A DNA stretch of 64,000 nucleotides from an uncultured Lachnospiraceae bacterium (GTDB lineage Bacteria; Bacillota; Clostridia; Lachnospirales; Lachnospiraceae): assembly GCA_900544445.1 (NCBI GenBank), contig UQVK01000001.1, forward strand, positions 1 to 64,000. The letters run 5' to 3'. This document shows, piece by piece, positions 25,677 through 34,265 of this stretch (the stretch's first letter is position 1; each line of letters starts with the position of its first letter). Under the pieces are notes generated by a model. The model made no database searches. It worked only from the letters and a program-made list of their open reading frames with translations, and was not told the origin of the DNA. A program made the translations under genes and the position numbers.

Positions 25677-25686
25677 TTGGGAAACT

Positions 25687-25811
25687 TTTAATGCCGCCCT
25701 TCGGCGGCAGGAAGGAGAGGCGGAGAAAATCGCAGATTTTCTCTTGGAAATTGGACTTACGTCCAATTCCTCACTAATTTAATGCCGCCCTTCGGCGGCA
25801 GGAAGGAGAGG
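25687..25811 (+). repeat. 34-bp direct repeat carrying hairpin plus ribosome site, flanking two hairpins
   Basis: TTTAATGCCGCCCTTCGGCG and the bases after it, through GGCAGGAAGGAGAGG, occur identically at 25687-25720 and 25778-25811. Each copy holds a TGCCGCC-CTTC-GGCGGCA hairpin followed by a ribosome site. Between the copies are two more stems: GAGAAAATC-GCA-GATTTTCTC at 25723-25743 and a GGAAATTGGAC-TTAC-GTCCAATTCC stem at 25746-25770. Only the second ribosome site is used (ATG 25814). Confidence 0.85.
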
Positions 25812-25813
25812 TA

Positions 25814-26527
25814 ATGAAGCTGTTATCACTGGAAGAGGAACTGAAAGGTAATGCCTATCCGGGCAGGGGAATCGTCCTGGGCAGGACGCCTGATGGAAAG
25901 AAGGCCGTGGCGGCCTATTTCATCATGGGAAGAAGCGCGAACAGCCGCAACCGGGTGTTCGTGGAGGACGGAGACGGAATCCGGACGAAGGCATTTGACG
26001 AGGCGAAGCTGGAGGATCCCAGCCTGATCATCTATGCGCCCGTGCGCGTTCTGGGAAACAAGACCATCGTCACCAACGGCGATCAGACCGACACCATTTA
26101 CGAGGGAATGGACAGGCAGCTCACCTTTGAGCAGTCTTTAAGAAGCCGGGAGTTTGAGCCGGACGGCCCGAATTTCACGCCCCGTATTTCCGGCATCATG
26201 CATATTGAGCGCGGCGGCTTCAATTTCGCCATGTCCATTTTGAAGAGCGATGCCGGAAATCCGGATTCCTGCCTGCGCTTCACCTATGCCTATGAGAACC
26301 CGACGCCAGGCACGGGACGGTTCATCCACACCTATATGCATGACGGAAATCCGCTTCCCAGCTTTGAGGGAGAGCCGAAGCCGGTGGAGATTTCCGGAGA
26401 GATCGATGAATTCACGCAGATGCTGTGGAACAGCCTGAACGAAGAGAACAAGGTTTCCCTGTTTGTGCGTTTCATCGACATTGAGAGCGGCGCCTGGGAA
26501 AGCCGCATCGTGAACAAGAATAAATAA
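25814..26527 (+). CDS. IMP cyclohydrolase, PurO-like
   Basis: A 237-residue enzyme of the IMP_cyclohyd (PurO-type) family, which closes the ring of FAICAR to give IMP, the last step of purine synthesis. Visible stretches are NAYPGRGIVLGRTPDGK at the start, then FIMGRSANSRNRVF, the central ALDH-unrelated strand IYAPVRVLGNKTIVTNGDQT, and FTPRISGIMHIERGGFNFAM. It is not the MGS-like cyclohydrolase domain of ordinary bacterial PurH. Its partner downstream lacks that domain, so the two together replace bifunctional PurH. GGAAGGAGAGG precedes the ATG. It is controlled by the ZTP riboswitch. Confidence 0.9.
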   Translation: MKLLSLEEELKGNAYPGRGIVLGRTPDGKKAVAAYFIMGRSANSRNRVFVEDGDGIRTKAFDEAKLEDPSLIIYAPVRVLGNKTIVTNGDQTDTIYEGMDRQLTFEQSLRSREFEPDGPNFTPRISGIMHIERGGFNFAMSILKSDAGNPDSCLRFTYAYENPTPGTGRFIHTYMHDGNPLPSFEGEPKPVEISGEIDEFTQMLWNSLNEENKVSLFVRFIDIESGAWESRIVNKNK

Positions 26528-26580
26528 GATGCCGCCTGCGGCGGACTGCCATCGCGGTCATAAAAAGAAAGGACAAAACG

Positions 26581-27759
26581 ATGAATGAAATTCAACTGAA
26601 ATACGGATGCAACCCCAATCAGAAGCCTTCCCGCATCTTCATGGAGGACGGAAGCGAGCTTCCCGTTACCGTGCTGAACGGAAAGCCCGGCTACATCAAT
26701 TTTCTGGACGCCTTAAACGGCTGGCAGCTGGTGAAGGAACTGAAGGAAGCCACGGGACTTCCGGCGGCGACCTCCTTCAAGCACGTTTCCCCGGCAGGCG
26801 CTGCGGTGGGGCTTCCGCTGCCGGAGACGCTGGCAAAGATCTATTGGGTGGATGATCTGGGAGAGCTTTCTCCCCTGGCCTGCGCCTATGCGAGGGCTCG
26901 CGGCGCGGACAGGATGTCCTCCTTCGGAGATTTTATTTCCCTGTCCGACGTCTGCGATGTGGACACGGCAAAACTCATCAAGAGAGAGGTTTCCGATGGT
27001 GTGATCGCTCCCGGCTACACGCCGGAGGCGCTGGAAATTCTGAAACAGAAGAAAAAGGGGAACTACAATGTGATCCAGATCGATCCGGATTACCGTCCTG
27101 CTGAAATCGAGAGAAAGCAGGTGTACGGCGTCACCTTCGAGCAGGGGAGAAACGAGCTGTGCGTGGATGAAAAGCTGCTTTCCAACGTGGTAACGGATAA
27201 AAAGGACATTCCGGAGGCGGCGCTCATCGACATGAAGATCGCCCTGATCACCCTGAAGTATACCCAGTCCAATTCCGTCTGCTATGTGAAGGACGGACAG
27301 GCCATCGGCATCGGCGCGGGCCAGCAGTCCCGCATTCACTGCACGCGTCTGGCGGGAAACAAGGCCGACAACTGGTTCCTGCGCCAGTCTCCGCAGGTGC
27401 TTTCCCTGCAGTTTAAGGAGGGCCTTGGCCGTGCGGACCGTGACAACGCCATCGACGTATATATGAGCGACGACTATATGGACGTTCTGGCGGACGGCAT
27501 CTGGGAGAACACCTTTGCGGTGAAGCCTCCCGTATTTACCAGAGAGGAAAGACAGGAGTGGCTGAAGAAGCTGGATGGCGTAACCCTTGGCTCCGACGCC
27601 TTCTTCCCCTTCTCCGACAACATCGACCGCGCCCGCAGAAGCGGCGTGAAGTATGTGGTCCAGCCGGGCGGCTCCGTCCGTGACGACGCGGTGATCGACG
27701 CCTGCAACCGTTACGGCATGGCGATGGTATTCACCGGAATCCGGCTGTTCCATCATTAA
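26581..27759 (+). CDS. purH: AICAR formyltransferase, stand-alone (PurH transformylase part)
   Basis: A 392-residue enzyme that transfers a formyl group from 10-formyl-THF to AICAR, giving FAICAR. The start LKYGCNPNQKPSRIFMEDG and the catalytic pair K67-H68 in AATSFKHVSPAGAAVG are typical. Later blocks are ACAYARARGADRMSSFGDF, GIGAGQQSRIHCTRLAGNK, and the end VVQPGGSVRDDAVIDAC with GMAMVFTG. The N-terminal IMP cyclohydrolase domain of bifunctional PurH is absent; that reaction is covered by the PurO-like gene 53 bp upstream. The gap between them holds a small GCCGCC-type hairpin (about 26530-26543). A terminator follows. Regulation is by the shared ZTP switch. Confidence 0.95.
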   Translation: MNEIQLKYGCNPNQKPSRIFMEDGSELPVTVLNGKPGYINFLDALNGWQLVKELKEATGLPAATSFKHVSPAGAAVGLPLPETLAKIYWVDDLGELSPLACAYARARGADRMSSFGDFISLSDVCDVDTAKLIKREVSDGVIAPGYTPEALEILKQKKKGNYNVIQIDPDYRPAEIERKQVYGVTFEQGRNELCVDEKLLSNVVTDKKDIPEAALIDMKIALITLKYTQSNSVCYVKDGQAIGIGAGQQSRIHCTRLAGNKADNWFLRQSPQVLSLQFKEGLGRADRDNAIDVYMSDDYMDVLADGIWENTFAVKPPVFTREERQEWLKKLDGVTLGSDAFFPFSDNIDRARRSGVKYVVQPGGSVRDDAVIDACNRYGMAMVFTGIRLFHH

Positions 27760-27834
27760 GCCCCGGAACATGCTGAGAGGGTAGAAAAGATATTTTTTGA
27801 AAAAAGCGGTTGCTTGGCGAAACAGAAAAGATCA

Positions 27835-27874
27835 GGCATTACATTTCCGGCATGAAATGTAATGCCGCTTTTTT
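27835..27874 (+). terminator. Terminator after the AICAR formyltransferase gene
   Basis: GGCATTACATTTC and GAAATGTAATGCC form a perfect 13-bp stem with a 5-nt loop, followed by GCTTTTTT. Confidence 0.88.
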
Positions 27875-27894
27875 GTACATGGGTTTTGTTTGGC

Positions 27895-28173
27895 CTATCT
27901 TTTTTTCACAATCCAGTTATCATTTTGTGTTTTTCTTTCCGCACAGCAGCCGCATGGCATATCTTTAAGAACACCGACGGAATGATCCAGATCAAAAATG
28001 TATTCTAAAGACACCAGCCTTGCTTCGGCCGTCTCATGTGTTGAGCCGCATAAAAACTGCCACATGCCATCATCCTCATCATGCGACACATATAAAATGG
28101 GTTTTCCATCATCTACAATATGACAACAGGTGATTGAAGCCGTATCAGGCGCATCATAAAAAGGAAAATCCAT
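27895..28173 (-). CDS. Small conserved protein of unknown function
   Basis: A 92-residue cytoplasmic protein. Visible features are a start of MDFPFYDAPDTASITCCHIV, a central VSHDEDDGMWQFLCGSTHE, and a C-terminal LKDMPCGCCAERKTQNDNWI. The repeated Cys residues (CC near 16-17, CGCC near 74-77) could bind metal, but spacing does not match a known zinc finger. I recall similar short proteins with the VSHD-x-D-G-x-W-Q-F-L-C-G core in many bacteria, annotated only as hypothetical or immunity-like. The start is supported by GGAAGGAGGG upstream on the minus strand. It is a single gene convergent with the purine genes. Confidence 0.75.
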   Translation of the reverse strand: MDFPFYDAPDTASITCCHIVDDGKPILYVSHDEDDGMWQFLCGSTHETAEARLVSLEYIFDLDHSVGVLKDMPCGCCAERKTQNDNWIVKKR

Positions 28174-28474
28174 ATGTTACCCTCCTTCCGGTTTCTGATT
28201 TTGCTGCTGTCTTAATTATACTCTGGCAGCGCACCTTTGGAAATGGGGTGAGTTGTAAAACCGGAGCCGGGAGGGCTGACGTTGCTGTTCAGGTCCGTGC
28301 CGGTCTCCCGCTGCCCTGTATCTTTCATCTTTCCACTTTTTTCAGATCCCTTCAAATTTTGCGCTTTGCAAAAATTTATCCCTTCCCCAAATGCGGGCAG
28401 ACGGTTATAATCAGGTTAAACGGGAAGAAGAGGGCTTCCCGGAAAACAATGAGAAAAAAGAAAGGGAAAAGACA
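28174..28474. promoter_or_regulatory. Divergent region upstream of beta-mannosidase
   Basis: It contains a minus-strand -10-like TATAATTAAG near 28208-28219 (for the small gene) and a plus-strand TTATAAT near 28404-28410 for the beta-mannosidase gene, with no clear -35 for either. CAAATTTTGC-GCTTT-GCAAAAATTT near 28354-28377 forms a weak hairpin. Nothing else was recognised. Confidence 0.35.
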
Positions 28475-30976
28475 ATGGAAAAAATGCTGCTGAATGAAAA
28501 CTGGAAGCTGCGGGACGCTTCGGAAACCGAGTGGATTCCCGGAACCGTGCCCGGCAGCGTCTATCAGGACTACCTGAACGCGGGGAAGATGGAGGATCCT
28601 TACTGGCGCGCCAACGAGGAGCAGGCGCTGGAGCTGATGAAGAGGGATTTTGAATACCGGACGGTATTCGATGTTTCCGGGGACATGCTTGCACATGACG
28701 AAGTGATTCTGCATTTTGACGGAATCGATACGGTGGCGGATATCTGCCTGAATGGACAGACGCTGGGCCACGTGGACAACATGCACCGCACCTGGGAATA
28801 CCGGGTGAAGGAGCTTTTAAAGAAAGAAGGAAACGAGCTGTCTGTCCGGATCACCTCCCCTGTGAACTATATTTATGACCTGTATGAAAAGGATCCGTTG
28901 ATTGTGGGAAGTTCCGATGCCATGCGTGGCTGCTCCTACCTGAGAAAGGCTCACTGCATGTATGGCTGGGACTGGGGTCCCCGCCTCCCTGACGCCGGAA
29001 TCTGGAGGCCTGTGAGTCTGCTTGGCGTGGATGCGGCAAGGTTTGACAATGTATATGTGACCCAGAACCATGAGCAGGGAAAAGTGACGTTAAATTTTCA
29101 GGCGGATATCGAGCTCCTGGGAGCGGAACGGCTGCACCGTCTGGGAGGAAACGGAGCGCAGAAGGATGCGGACAGACTGGAACAGGAAGGGATGGAGCTT
29201 CATATCACCGTGACCGCTCCGGACGGGACTGCACAGAAGGTGGAAACTGGCCGGATGCAGACCGTGATCGAGAACCCGCAGCTCTGGTGGCCGAACGGCT
29301 ATGGGGATCAGCCCCTGTACGGCGTGAAGGTGGAACTGTGCCGGGATGGAAAGGTTCTGGACGTCTGGGAGAAGCGGATCGGACTGCGGACGATGAGAGT
29401 GGTACGGGAAAAGGACAAGTGGGGAGAAAGCTTCTGTCATGAGGTGAATGGGGTTCGCATTTTCGCCATGGGAGCGGATTATATCCCGGAGGACAATATC
29501 CTGCCCCGGGTGACGCCGGAGCGGACCCGCGATCTGCTGCTTCAGGCGAAAAATGCTCATTTCAACTGCATCCGCGTATGGGGCGGCGGTCATTATCCTG
29601 CGGATGCCTTCTGGGATATCTGCGATGAGCTGGGACTGATCGTCTGGGAGGATTTCATGTTTGCCTGCGGCGTGTATGATCTGACGGAAGAATTTGAGGC
29701 AAATATCCGGGCGGAGTTCATTGACAATGTTAAGAGAATCCGCCACCATGCCAGCCTTGGACTGTGGTGTGGAAACAATGAGATTGAGCAGTTCCTTGCG
29801 GAAAATGATGCAGCCTGGTGCTTAAAACCCAGCCAGCTTTCGGATTATTTCAAAATGTATGAATATATCATCCCGAAGGTGCTGAAGGAATACGATCCGC
29901 AGACCTTCTACTGGCCGGCAAGTCCTTCTTCAGGAGGCAGTTTTGACTGCCCGAACGATGAGAACCGGGGGGATGTCCATTACTGGGATGTGTGGCACGG
30001 AAACAAGCCCATCACAGAATTCCGGAAGTTCTTCTTCCGGTATCTTTCGGAATTCGGCTTCCAGTCCTTCCCCGCTCTGAAGACGGTGGAGACTTTTACC
30101 CTGCCGGAGGACAGAAACATTTTCTCATACGTGATGGAGAAGCATCAGCGCAACCAGTCTGCGAACGGAAAAATCATGAACTATATGGAGCAGACCTTCC
30201 TGTATCCGAACGATTTTGACACGCTGCTGTATGCGTCCCAGCTTCTGCAGGCGGAGGCCATGCGCTACGGGGTGGAGCATTTCCGCAGGAACCGGGGCAG
30301 ATGCATGGGAACGATCATCTGGCAGCTGAACGACTGCTGGCCGGTGGCGAGCTGGGCCATGATCGACTATGAGGGCCGGTGGAAAGCGGTGCAGTATTAT
30401 GCGAAGCGTTTCTTTGCGCCGCTGATGATTTCCTGCGAGGAGGAAGGAATCCTGTCACAGAACACTAACGTGAACGCGGAGCCTTTTGAACTGAAGAAGT
30501 CCATCCGTCTCTGCGTCAGCAGCGAAAGCATGCAGGACCATCAGGTAACGGTGCGCTGGCAGCTGCGGGAGGCTTCCGGACAGGTGAAGGAGGCACATGA
30601 GGAGGAGCTTTGCGTGAAGGCGCTTTCCAGCGAATGGCTGGAGCGTGTGCCTCTGCAGTATGCCCAGACCAGAAGGGATTACGTGTCCTATGAGCTTCTG
30701 GAGAACGGAGAGATTGTATCCGCAGGAAGCGTGCTGTTCTGTGCGCCCAAGCATTTTGAATTTGAGAACCCTCATCTGAAGGTGGAAGCTGTGGGAAGCG
30801 ATGAGATTCTGGTGACGGCGGACGCTTATGCGAAGAGCGTGGAGATCCTGAACGGGGACGATACCATGCTGCTTTCCGACAATTACTTTGACATGAATCC
30901 GGGAACCAGGAGGCTGAAGGTGCTGAAGGGAGTTCCGGAAGGGTTAAAGGTAAGAAGCGTGTTTGATATCCGGTAA
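28475..30976 (+). CDS. Beta-mannosidase (GH2)
   Basis: An 833-residue intracellular glycosidase that removes terminal beta-linked mannose from oligosaccharides. The GH2 order is visible: an N-terminal jelly-roll with WIPGTVPGSVYQDYLNAG and AHCMYGWDWGPRLPDAGIWR, an immunoglobulin-like domain, then the barrel with FNCIRVWGGGHYPADAFWD and LIVWEDFMFACGVY. The acid/base is E436 in LWCGNNEIEQF and the nucleophile E526 in LSEFGFQSFPA, both as in GH2 mannosidases. No signal peptide is present, so substrates must be imported. ATG 28475 follows a modest AAGGGAAAAG; an upstream extension has no better site. The HipA-like gene follows after 29 bp. Confidence 0.94.
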   Translation: MEKMLLNENWKLRDASETEWIPGTVPGSVYQDYLNAGKMEDPYWRANEEQALELMKRDFEYRTVFDVSGDMLAHDEVILHFDGIDTVADICLNGQTLGHVDNMHRTWEYRVKELLKKEGNELSVRITSPVNYIYDLYEKDPLIVGSSDAMRGCSYLRKAHCMYGWDWGPRLPDAGIWRPVSLLGVDAARFDNVYVTQNHEQGKVTLNFQADIELLGAERLHRLGGNGAQKDADRLEQEGMELHITVTAPDGTAQKVETGRMQTVIENPQLWWPNGYGDQPLYGVKVELCRDGKVLDVWEKRIGLRTMRVVREKDKWGESFCHEVNGVRIFAMGADYIPEDNILPRVTPERTRDLLLQAKNAHFNCIRVWGGGHYPADAFWDICDELGLIVWEDFMFACGVYDLTEEFEANIRAEFIDNVKRIRHHASLGLWCGNNEIEQFLAENDAAWCLKPSQLSDYFKMYEYIIPKVLKEYDPQTFYWPASPSSGGSFDCPNDENRGDVHYWDVWHGNKPITEFRKFFFRYLSEFGFQSFPALKTVETFTLPEDRNIFSYVMEKHQRNQSANGKIMNYMEQTFLYPNDFDTLLYASQLLQAEAMRYGVEHFRRNRGRCMGTIIWQLNDCWPVASWAMIDYEGRWKAVQYYAKRFFAPLMISCEEEGILSQNTNVNAEPFELKKSIRLCVSSESMQDHQVTVRWQLREASGQVKEAHEEELCVKALSSEWLERVPLQYAQTRRDYVSYELLENGEIVSAGSVLFCAPKHFEFENPHLKVEAVGSDEILVTADAYAKSVEILNGDDTMLLSDNYFDMNPGTRRLKVLKGVPEGLKVRSVFDIR

Positions 30977-31005
30977 TCAGAAAATGGAAGCAGGAAAGGG
31001 AAAAC

Positions 31006-32325
31006 ATGGCGGAAATCAGGAAATATATTCTGAAACATAAGAATATATCGGCTGCGGCCCTGACGCTGGATTGCGTGACCGGCGGGATCCTGTCGGTGGA
31101 TCAGGTCTGCTCGGAAGCGCATGTACCGGTGGGCGTCCCTGTGAAAAAGGGACGTATCGACCGGAGCGCTTTAAACGCATGGTGGAGCGGCCGGGCGATT
31201 CCGGCCAGCAGGTCGGGACTGAAGGAGGCGCTGCTACGGATGGATATTCCGCAGCCGCAGCTCCTGCTGGAAAAATGTCTGGGGCTCAGCCTGTCCGATC
31301 AGTACTGGATCTGCCCGGAAGGAAGTAAGCTTAGCTGGGAAGAGGTTAACTTTTTTCAGAATCCGTTTTCAGAGGATGTGGGAAACATTCTGTTCGGAAA
31401 AAGTGTGGATGGTAATGCAGTCAGCCTGATGTCGCCGGATAATACCTCAGACGGATGGCTGAAAAAGAGATGGATTCTGGCAGACGGGAAGCGCTGTCTG
31501 GTAAAGGGCGGCAGCGGCGCTGTGCAGCAGGAGCCGTATAATGAGGTGTTTGCGTCCCGGCTGATGGAAAGGCTGAATATTCCGCATGTTTCCTATCGCC
31601 TGCTGGTGGAAGAAGGGTATCCCTACAGCGTATGTGATGATTTTGTTACGCCGGATACGGAACTGATCAGTGCCTGGTATATCATGCAGACGCAGCAGAA
31701 GCTGAATCATATTTCGGTATACAGGCATTATCTGAACTGCTGTGAAAGGCTGGGGATTTCAGGTATGCAGGCTGCGCTGGACCGGATGCTGGTCCTGGAT
31801 TATCTGATTGTAAATGAGGACAGACATCAGAATAATTTTGGAGTGATCCGCAATGCCGATACTCTGGAATATCCGGGAGCCGCGCCCATATATGACAGCG
31901 GTACGTCGCTCTGGTTTGATAAACCGACGGCCATGATACGGGCGGATGCCAAAACGGTATGCAAGCCGTTTAAGACCAGTCACGAAGAACAGGTCGGACT
32001 GGTACAGGATTTTGACTGGCTGGATTTCTCAGCGCTGAAGGGAATCGAAGAGGAGCTTCGGGAACTGGTCAGGGGATCTCTGTTTATCGACACGGCGAGG
32101 TGCGATGCTCTGTGCAGGGGAGTGGCTGGAAGAGTCAAAATGCTTAAGAAGCAGGTGGACAGCCACTCCCGAAACGCTATTTTTCCGGCGGCAGCGCAGG
32201 CGCGTGCAGACGGCGGGGCTGAGGGACAGGAAACAGGGGTGCAGGCAACAAAGCGGCAGAAAACGGAAGATACCCGAAACGATGTGAAGCAGGACACTGC
32301 ATACAGTGGAAAATGGAGCGGCTAA
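31006..32325 (+). CDS. HipA-like serine/threonine kinase
   Basis: A 439-residue protein of the HipA/CtkA kinase superfamily. The nucleotide-binding region has RCLVKGGSGAVQQEPYNEVF, the catalytic loop is DYLIVNEDRHQNNFGVI with D272, and the metal-binding motif is PIYDSGTSLWF. The N-terminal 90 residues form a separate helical part (for example LNAWWSGRAIPASRSGLKEA). The last 60 residues are low-complexity and polar. HipA kinases usually pair with a HipB-type repressor; none is adjacent, so this may be an orphan kinase with another role. AGGAAAGGG lies just before the ATG. Its end overlaps the convergent ABC gene by four bases. Confidence 0.8.
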   Translation: MAEIRKYILKHKNISAAALTLDCVTGGILSVDQVCSEAHVPVGVPVKKGRIDRSALNAWWSGRAIPASRSGLKEALLRMDIPQPQLLLEKCLGLSLSDQYWICPEGSKLSWEEVNFFQNPFSEDVGNILFGKSVDGNAVSLMSPDNTSDGWLKKRWILADGKRCLVKGGSGAVQQEPYNEVFASRLMERLNIPHVSYRLLVEEGYPYSVCDDFVTPDTELISAWYIMQTQQKLNHISVYRHYLNCCERLGISGMQAALDRMLVLDYLIVNEDRHQNNFGVIRNADTLEYPGAAPIYDSGTSLWFDKPTAMIRADAKTVCKPFKTSHEEQVGLVQDFDWLDFSALKGIEEELRELVRGSLFIDTARCDALCRGVAGRVKMLKKQVDSHSRNAIFPAAAQARADGGAEGQETGVQATKRQKTEDTRNDVKQDTAYSGKWSG

Positions 32326-34265
32326 TCAGCCGCTCCATAATATTGTGCCTGGGCGTTCCAGAGCTCCCGGTACAGCCCATCCTTTTCCACCAGCTCTTCA
32401 TGGCTGCCCTGCTGGACGATCCTCCCCTGATCGAATACCAGAATATTCTGGCAGAACCGGCAGGAGGCAAGCCTGTGGGAGATGTAAAAAGCCGTTTTCC
32501 CTGCGGGACGGGGCGAACCTCCTGCGGGATGGGACGAACCGGACTGACCCTGCGTATCGGAGGCCGCCCCGCCGCTCACCACCCGGTCAAAGCCTTCGTA
32601 GACCTCACATTCGGAGAGCGGGTCCAGGGCGGCGGTGGGTTCGTCCATGATGACGAAGGGGGCGTTTTTGTAAACCGCGCGTGCGATGGCCATTTTCTGT
32701 TTTTCCCCGCCGGAGAAGGCGATGCCTTCATCGGCATATTCCTTTCCCACCCAGGTATGAAGCCCCTGCGGAAGCCGCTCCAGGGCTTCGGACAGTCCGG
32801 CGGCCCGGAGGGCGTCCCGGGCGCTGTCTTCATCCACGTTCTCACTGCAGGCCACCGCCTCTCCGAGAGGGAAGGCGAAAATCCGGAAATCCTGAAAAAC
32901 CACCGAAAAGAGGCGGCAGTATTCCTGATAGTCGTATTTGCGGATGTCAACGCCGTTGAGCCGGATGCAGCCCTCCGTCACATCGTACAGACGGCAGAGA
33001 AGCTTGATGAAGGTGGTTTTGCCGGAGCCGTTTTTGCCGACGATGGCAATCCGGTCCCCGATCAGAAGCTTCAGATTCAGATTCCGGATCACATATTCCT
33101 CAGAGCCGGGATAGCGGAAGGACACATTTTCAAATTCCACGGAAAAGCGGTTATCCTGCCGTTTTTCCACGGGAAGGGTTCCTTCATAGCGTTTTCTGCC
33201 CGTTTCCATAAACCGCACATAGTCGCTGCAGTAGCGGGCGTTGTATTTGGAAGAGGCCAGCGCGCTCATCAGCTCCGCAAGGGAAGAGGACATCCGGATG
33301 ATGCTGGAGGCGCAGGTGACCACTTCACCCGGAGTGATGAGCCCGTATGCGGCGCGCAGGGCGGCGAACACATAGACCAGAAGGCCTGTGAGCGCGGAAA
33401 TGGTTCGCTTGATGGCCTCACCCGCAGAGGTCAGCCCGGCTTCGCGATAAGTTTCCATTTCCACCCGGCGGATGGCTTCCTCCGATTTTTCGCGGATCAG
33501 CTTCTGCTGCTGGTAGATCCGCAGATCCTTCTGCCGTTCCGGGCTGGAGAAAATTCCCATGCAGTAATCCAGAAAATTTTCATCCTTCGTCCGTTTTTCA
33601 TGGAAACGTTTGATCTTCTGCCCGAAGGAAAGATCCGTCCGGTAGCTGATCAGGATCATTGCGGCGATCAGAAAAAGCAGCAGGAGGGTGGCGGGGGCGG
33701 AACGGAAGAAGGCTCCGAGGCTTCCCGGATCCCCTGGGCTTAAGCTGCCCTGACCGGAGGAGAGACCGGTAAAAAGAAGCGGGAGCGTGAGGACGATGGC
33801 CGCAAGGATGGAAACAGCCGCCTGCAGGGCTTCCTCCAGATCGTCGAGAACGCGGCCGATCAGGCCCCGGTTGGTTCCCGCGTTCCGGATGGAATGGATC
33901 ATTCCGTGTACTTCGGGATTTTCCAGATATTCATAATCCATATCCAGGAGCTTTTCATCGATCAGAAGGTTCTGCTGCTCATACATATACTCCATTTTTT
34001 TATTATAGCCCTTGATGGCCAGGGCGAAAATCGTGGCGCAGAGCCATTCCGCTCCCAATGCGGCTGCGGTGAGCAGAAACAGCCGCGAAAGGCCTGCCCC
34101 GGCATAGACGTTGTCCAGAAGACGCCCCATGAGAAGCAGCGCGATGTAGGGCCGGATCCCCTGTACCACGGCTACGCAGCAGGCGCAGAAAATCACTTTT
34201 CCATAGCCAGCCCTGCTGTAGTCGGAAAGAAGCCGAAGCTGATTTCTGATATCCTGACTGTTCAT
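32322..34265 (-). CDS. ABC exporter half-transporter (permease-ATPase fusion), second unit
   Basis: A 647-residue protein with an N-terminal membrane domain of about six segments (about 15-320) and a C-terminal ATPase. Walker A is IVGKNGSGKTTFIKL, the signature is AFSGGEKQKMAIARAVYKN, Walker B with the catalytic Glu is FVIMDEPTAALDP, and the H-loop is FYISHRLAS. A Gly/Ser/Pro-rich insertion (GGAASDTQGQSGSSHPAGGS) of roughly 30 residues sits between Walker B and the H-loop, which is unusual. It overlaps the first exporter gene by four bases (ATGA), so the two are coupled and probably form a heterodimer. The substrate is unknown; peptide or lipid export is typical. Confidence 0.9.
   Translation of the reverse strand: MNSQDIRNQLRLLSDYSRAGYGKVIFCACCVAVVQGIRPYIALLLMGRLLDNVYAGAGLSRLFLLTAAALGAEWLCATIFALAIKGYNKKMEYMYEQQNLLIDEKLLDMDYEYLENPEVHGMIHSIRNAGTNRGLIGRVLDDLEEALQAAVSILAAIVLTLPLLFTGLSSGQGSLSPGDPGSLGAFFRSAPATLLLLFLIAAMILISYRTDLSFGQKIKRFHEKRTKDENFLDYCMGIFSSPERQKDLRIYQQQKLIREKSEEAIRRVEMETYREAGLTSAGEAIKRTISALTGLLVYVFAALRAAYGLITPGEVVTCASSIIRMSSSLAELMSALASSKYNARYCSDYVRFMETGRKRYEGTLPVEKRQDNRFSVEFENVSFRYPGSEEYVIRNLNLKLLIGDRIAIVGKNGSGKTTFIKLLCRLYDVTEGCIRLNGVDIRKYDYQEYCRLFSVVFQDFRIFAFPLGEAVACSENVDEDSARDALRAAGLSEALERLPQGLHTWVGKEYADEGIAFSGGEKQKMAIARAVYKNAPFVIMDEPTAALDPLSECEVYEGFDRVVSGGAASDTQGQSGSSHPAGGSPRPAGKTAFYISHRLASCRFCQNILVFDQGRIVQQGSHEELVEKDGLYRELWNAQAQYYGAAD

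Noticed and set aside
32313..33743. 476-codon open frame antisense to the ABC exporter gene
   Set aside because: The ABC motifs on the minus strand are complete; the plus-strand frame has no motif and no ribosome site.
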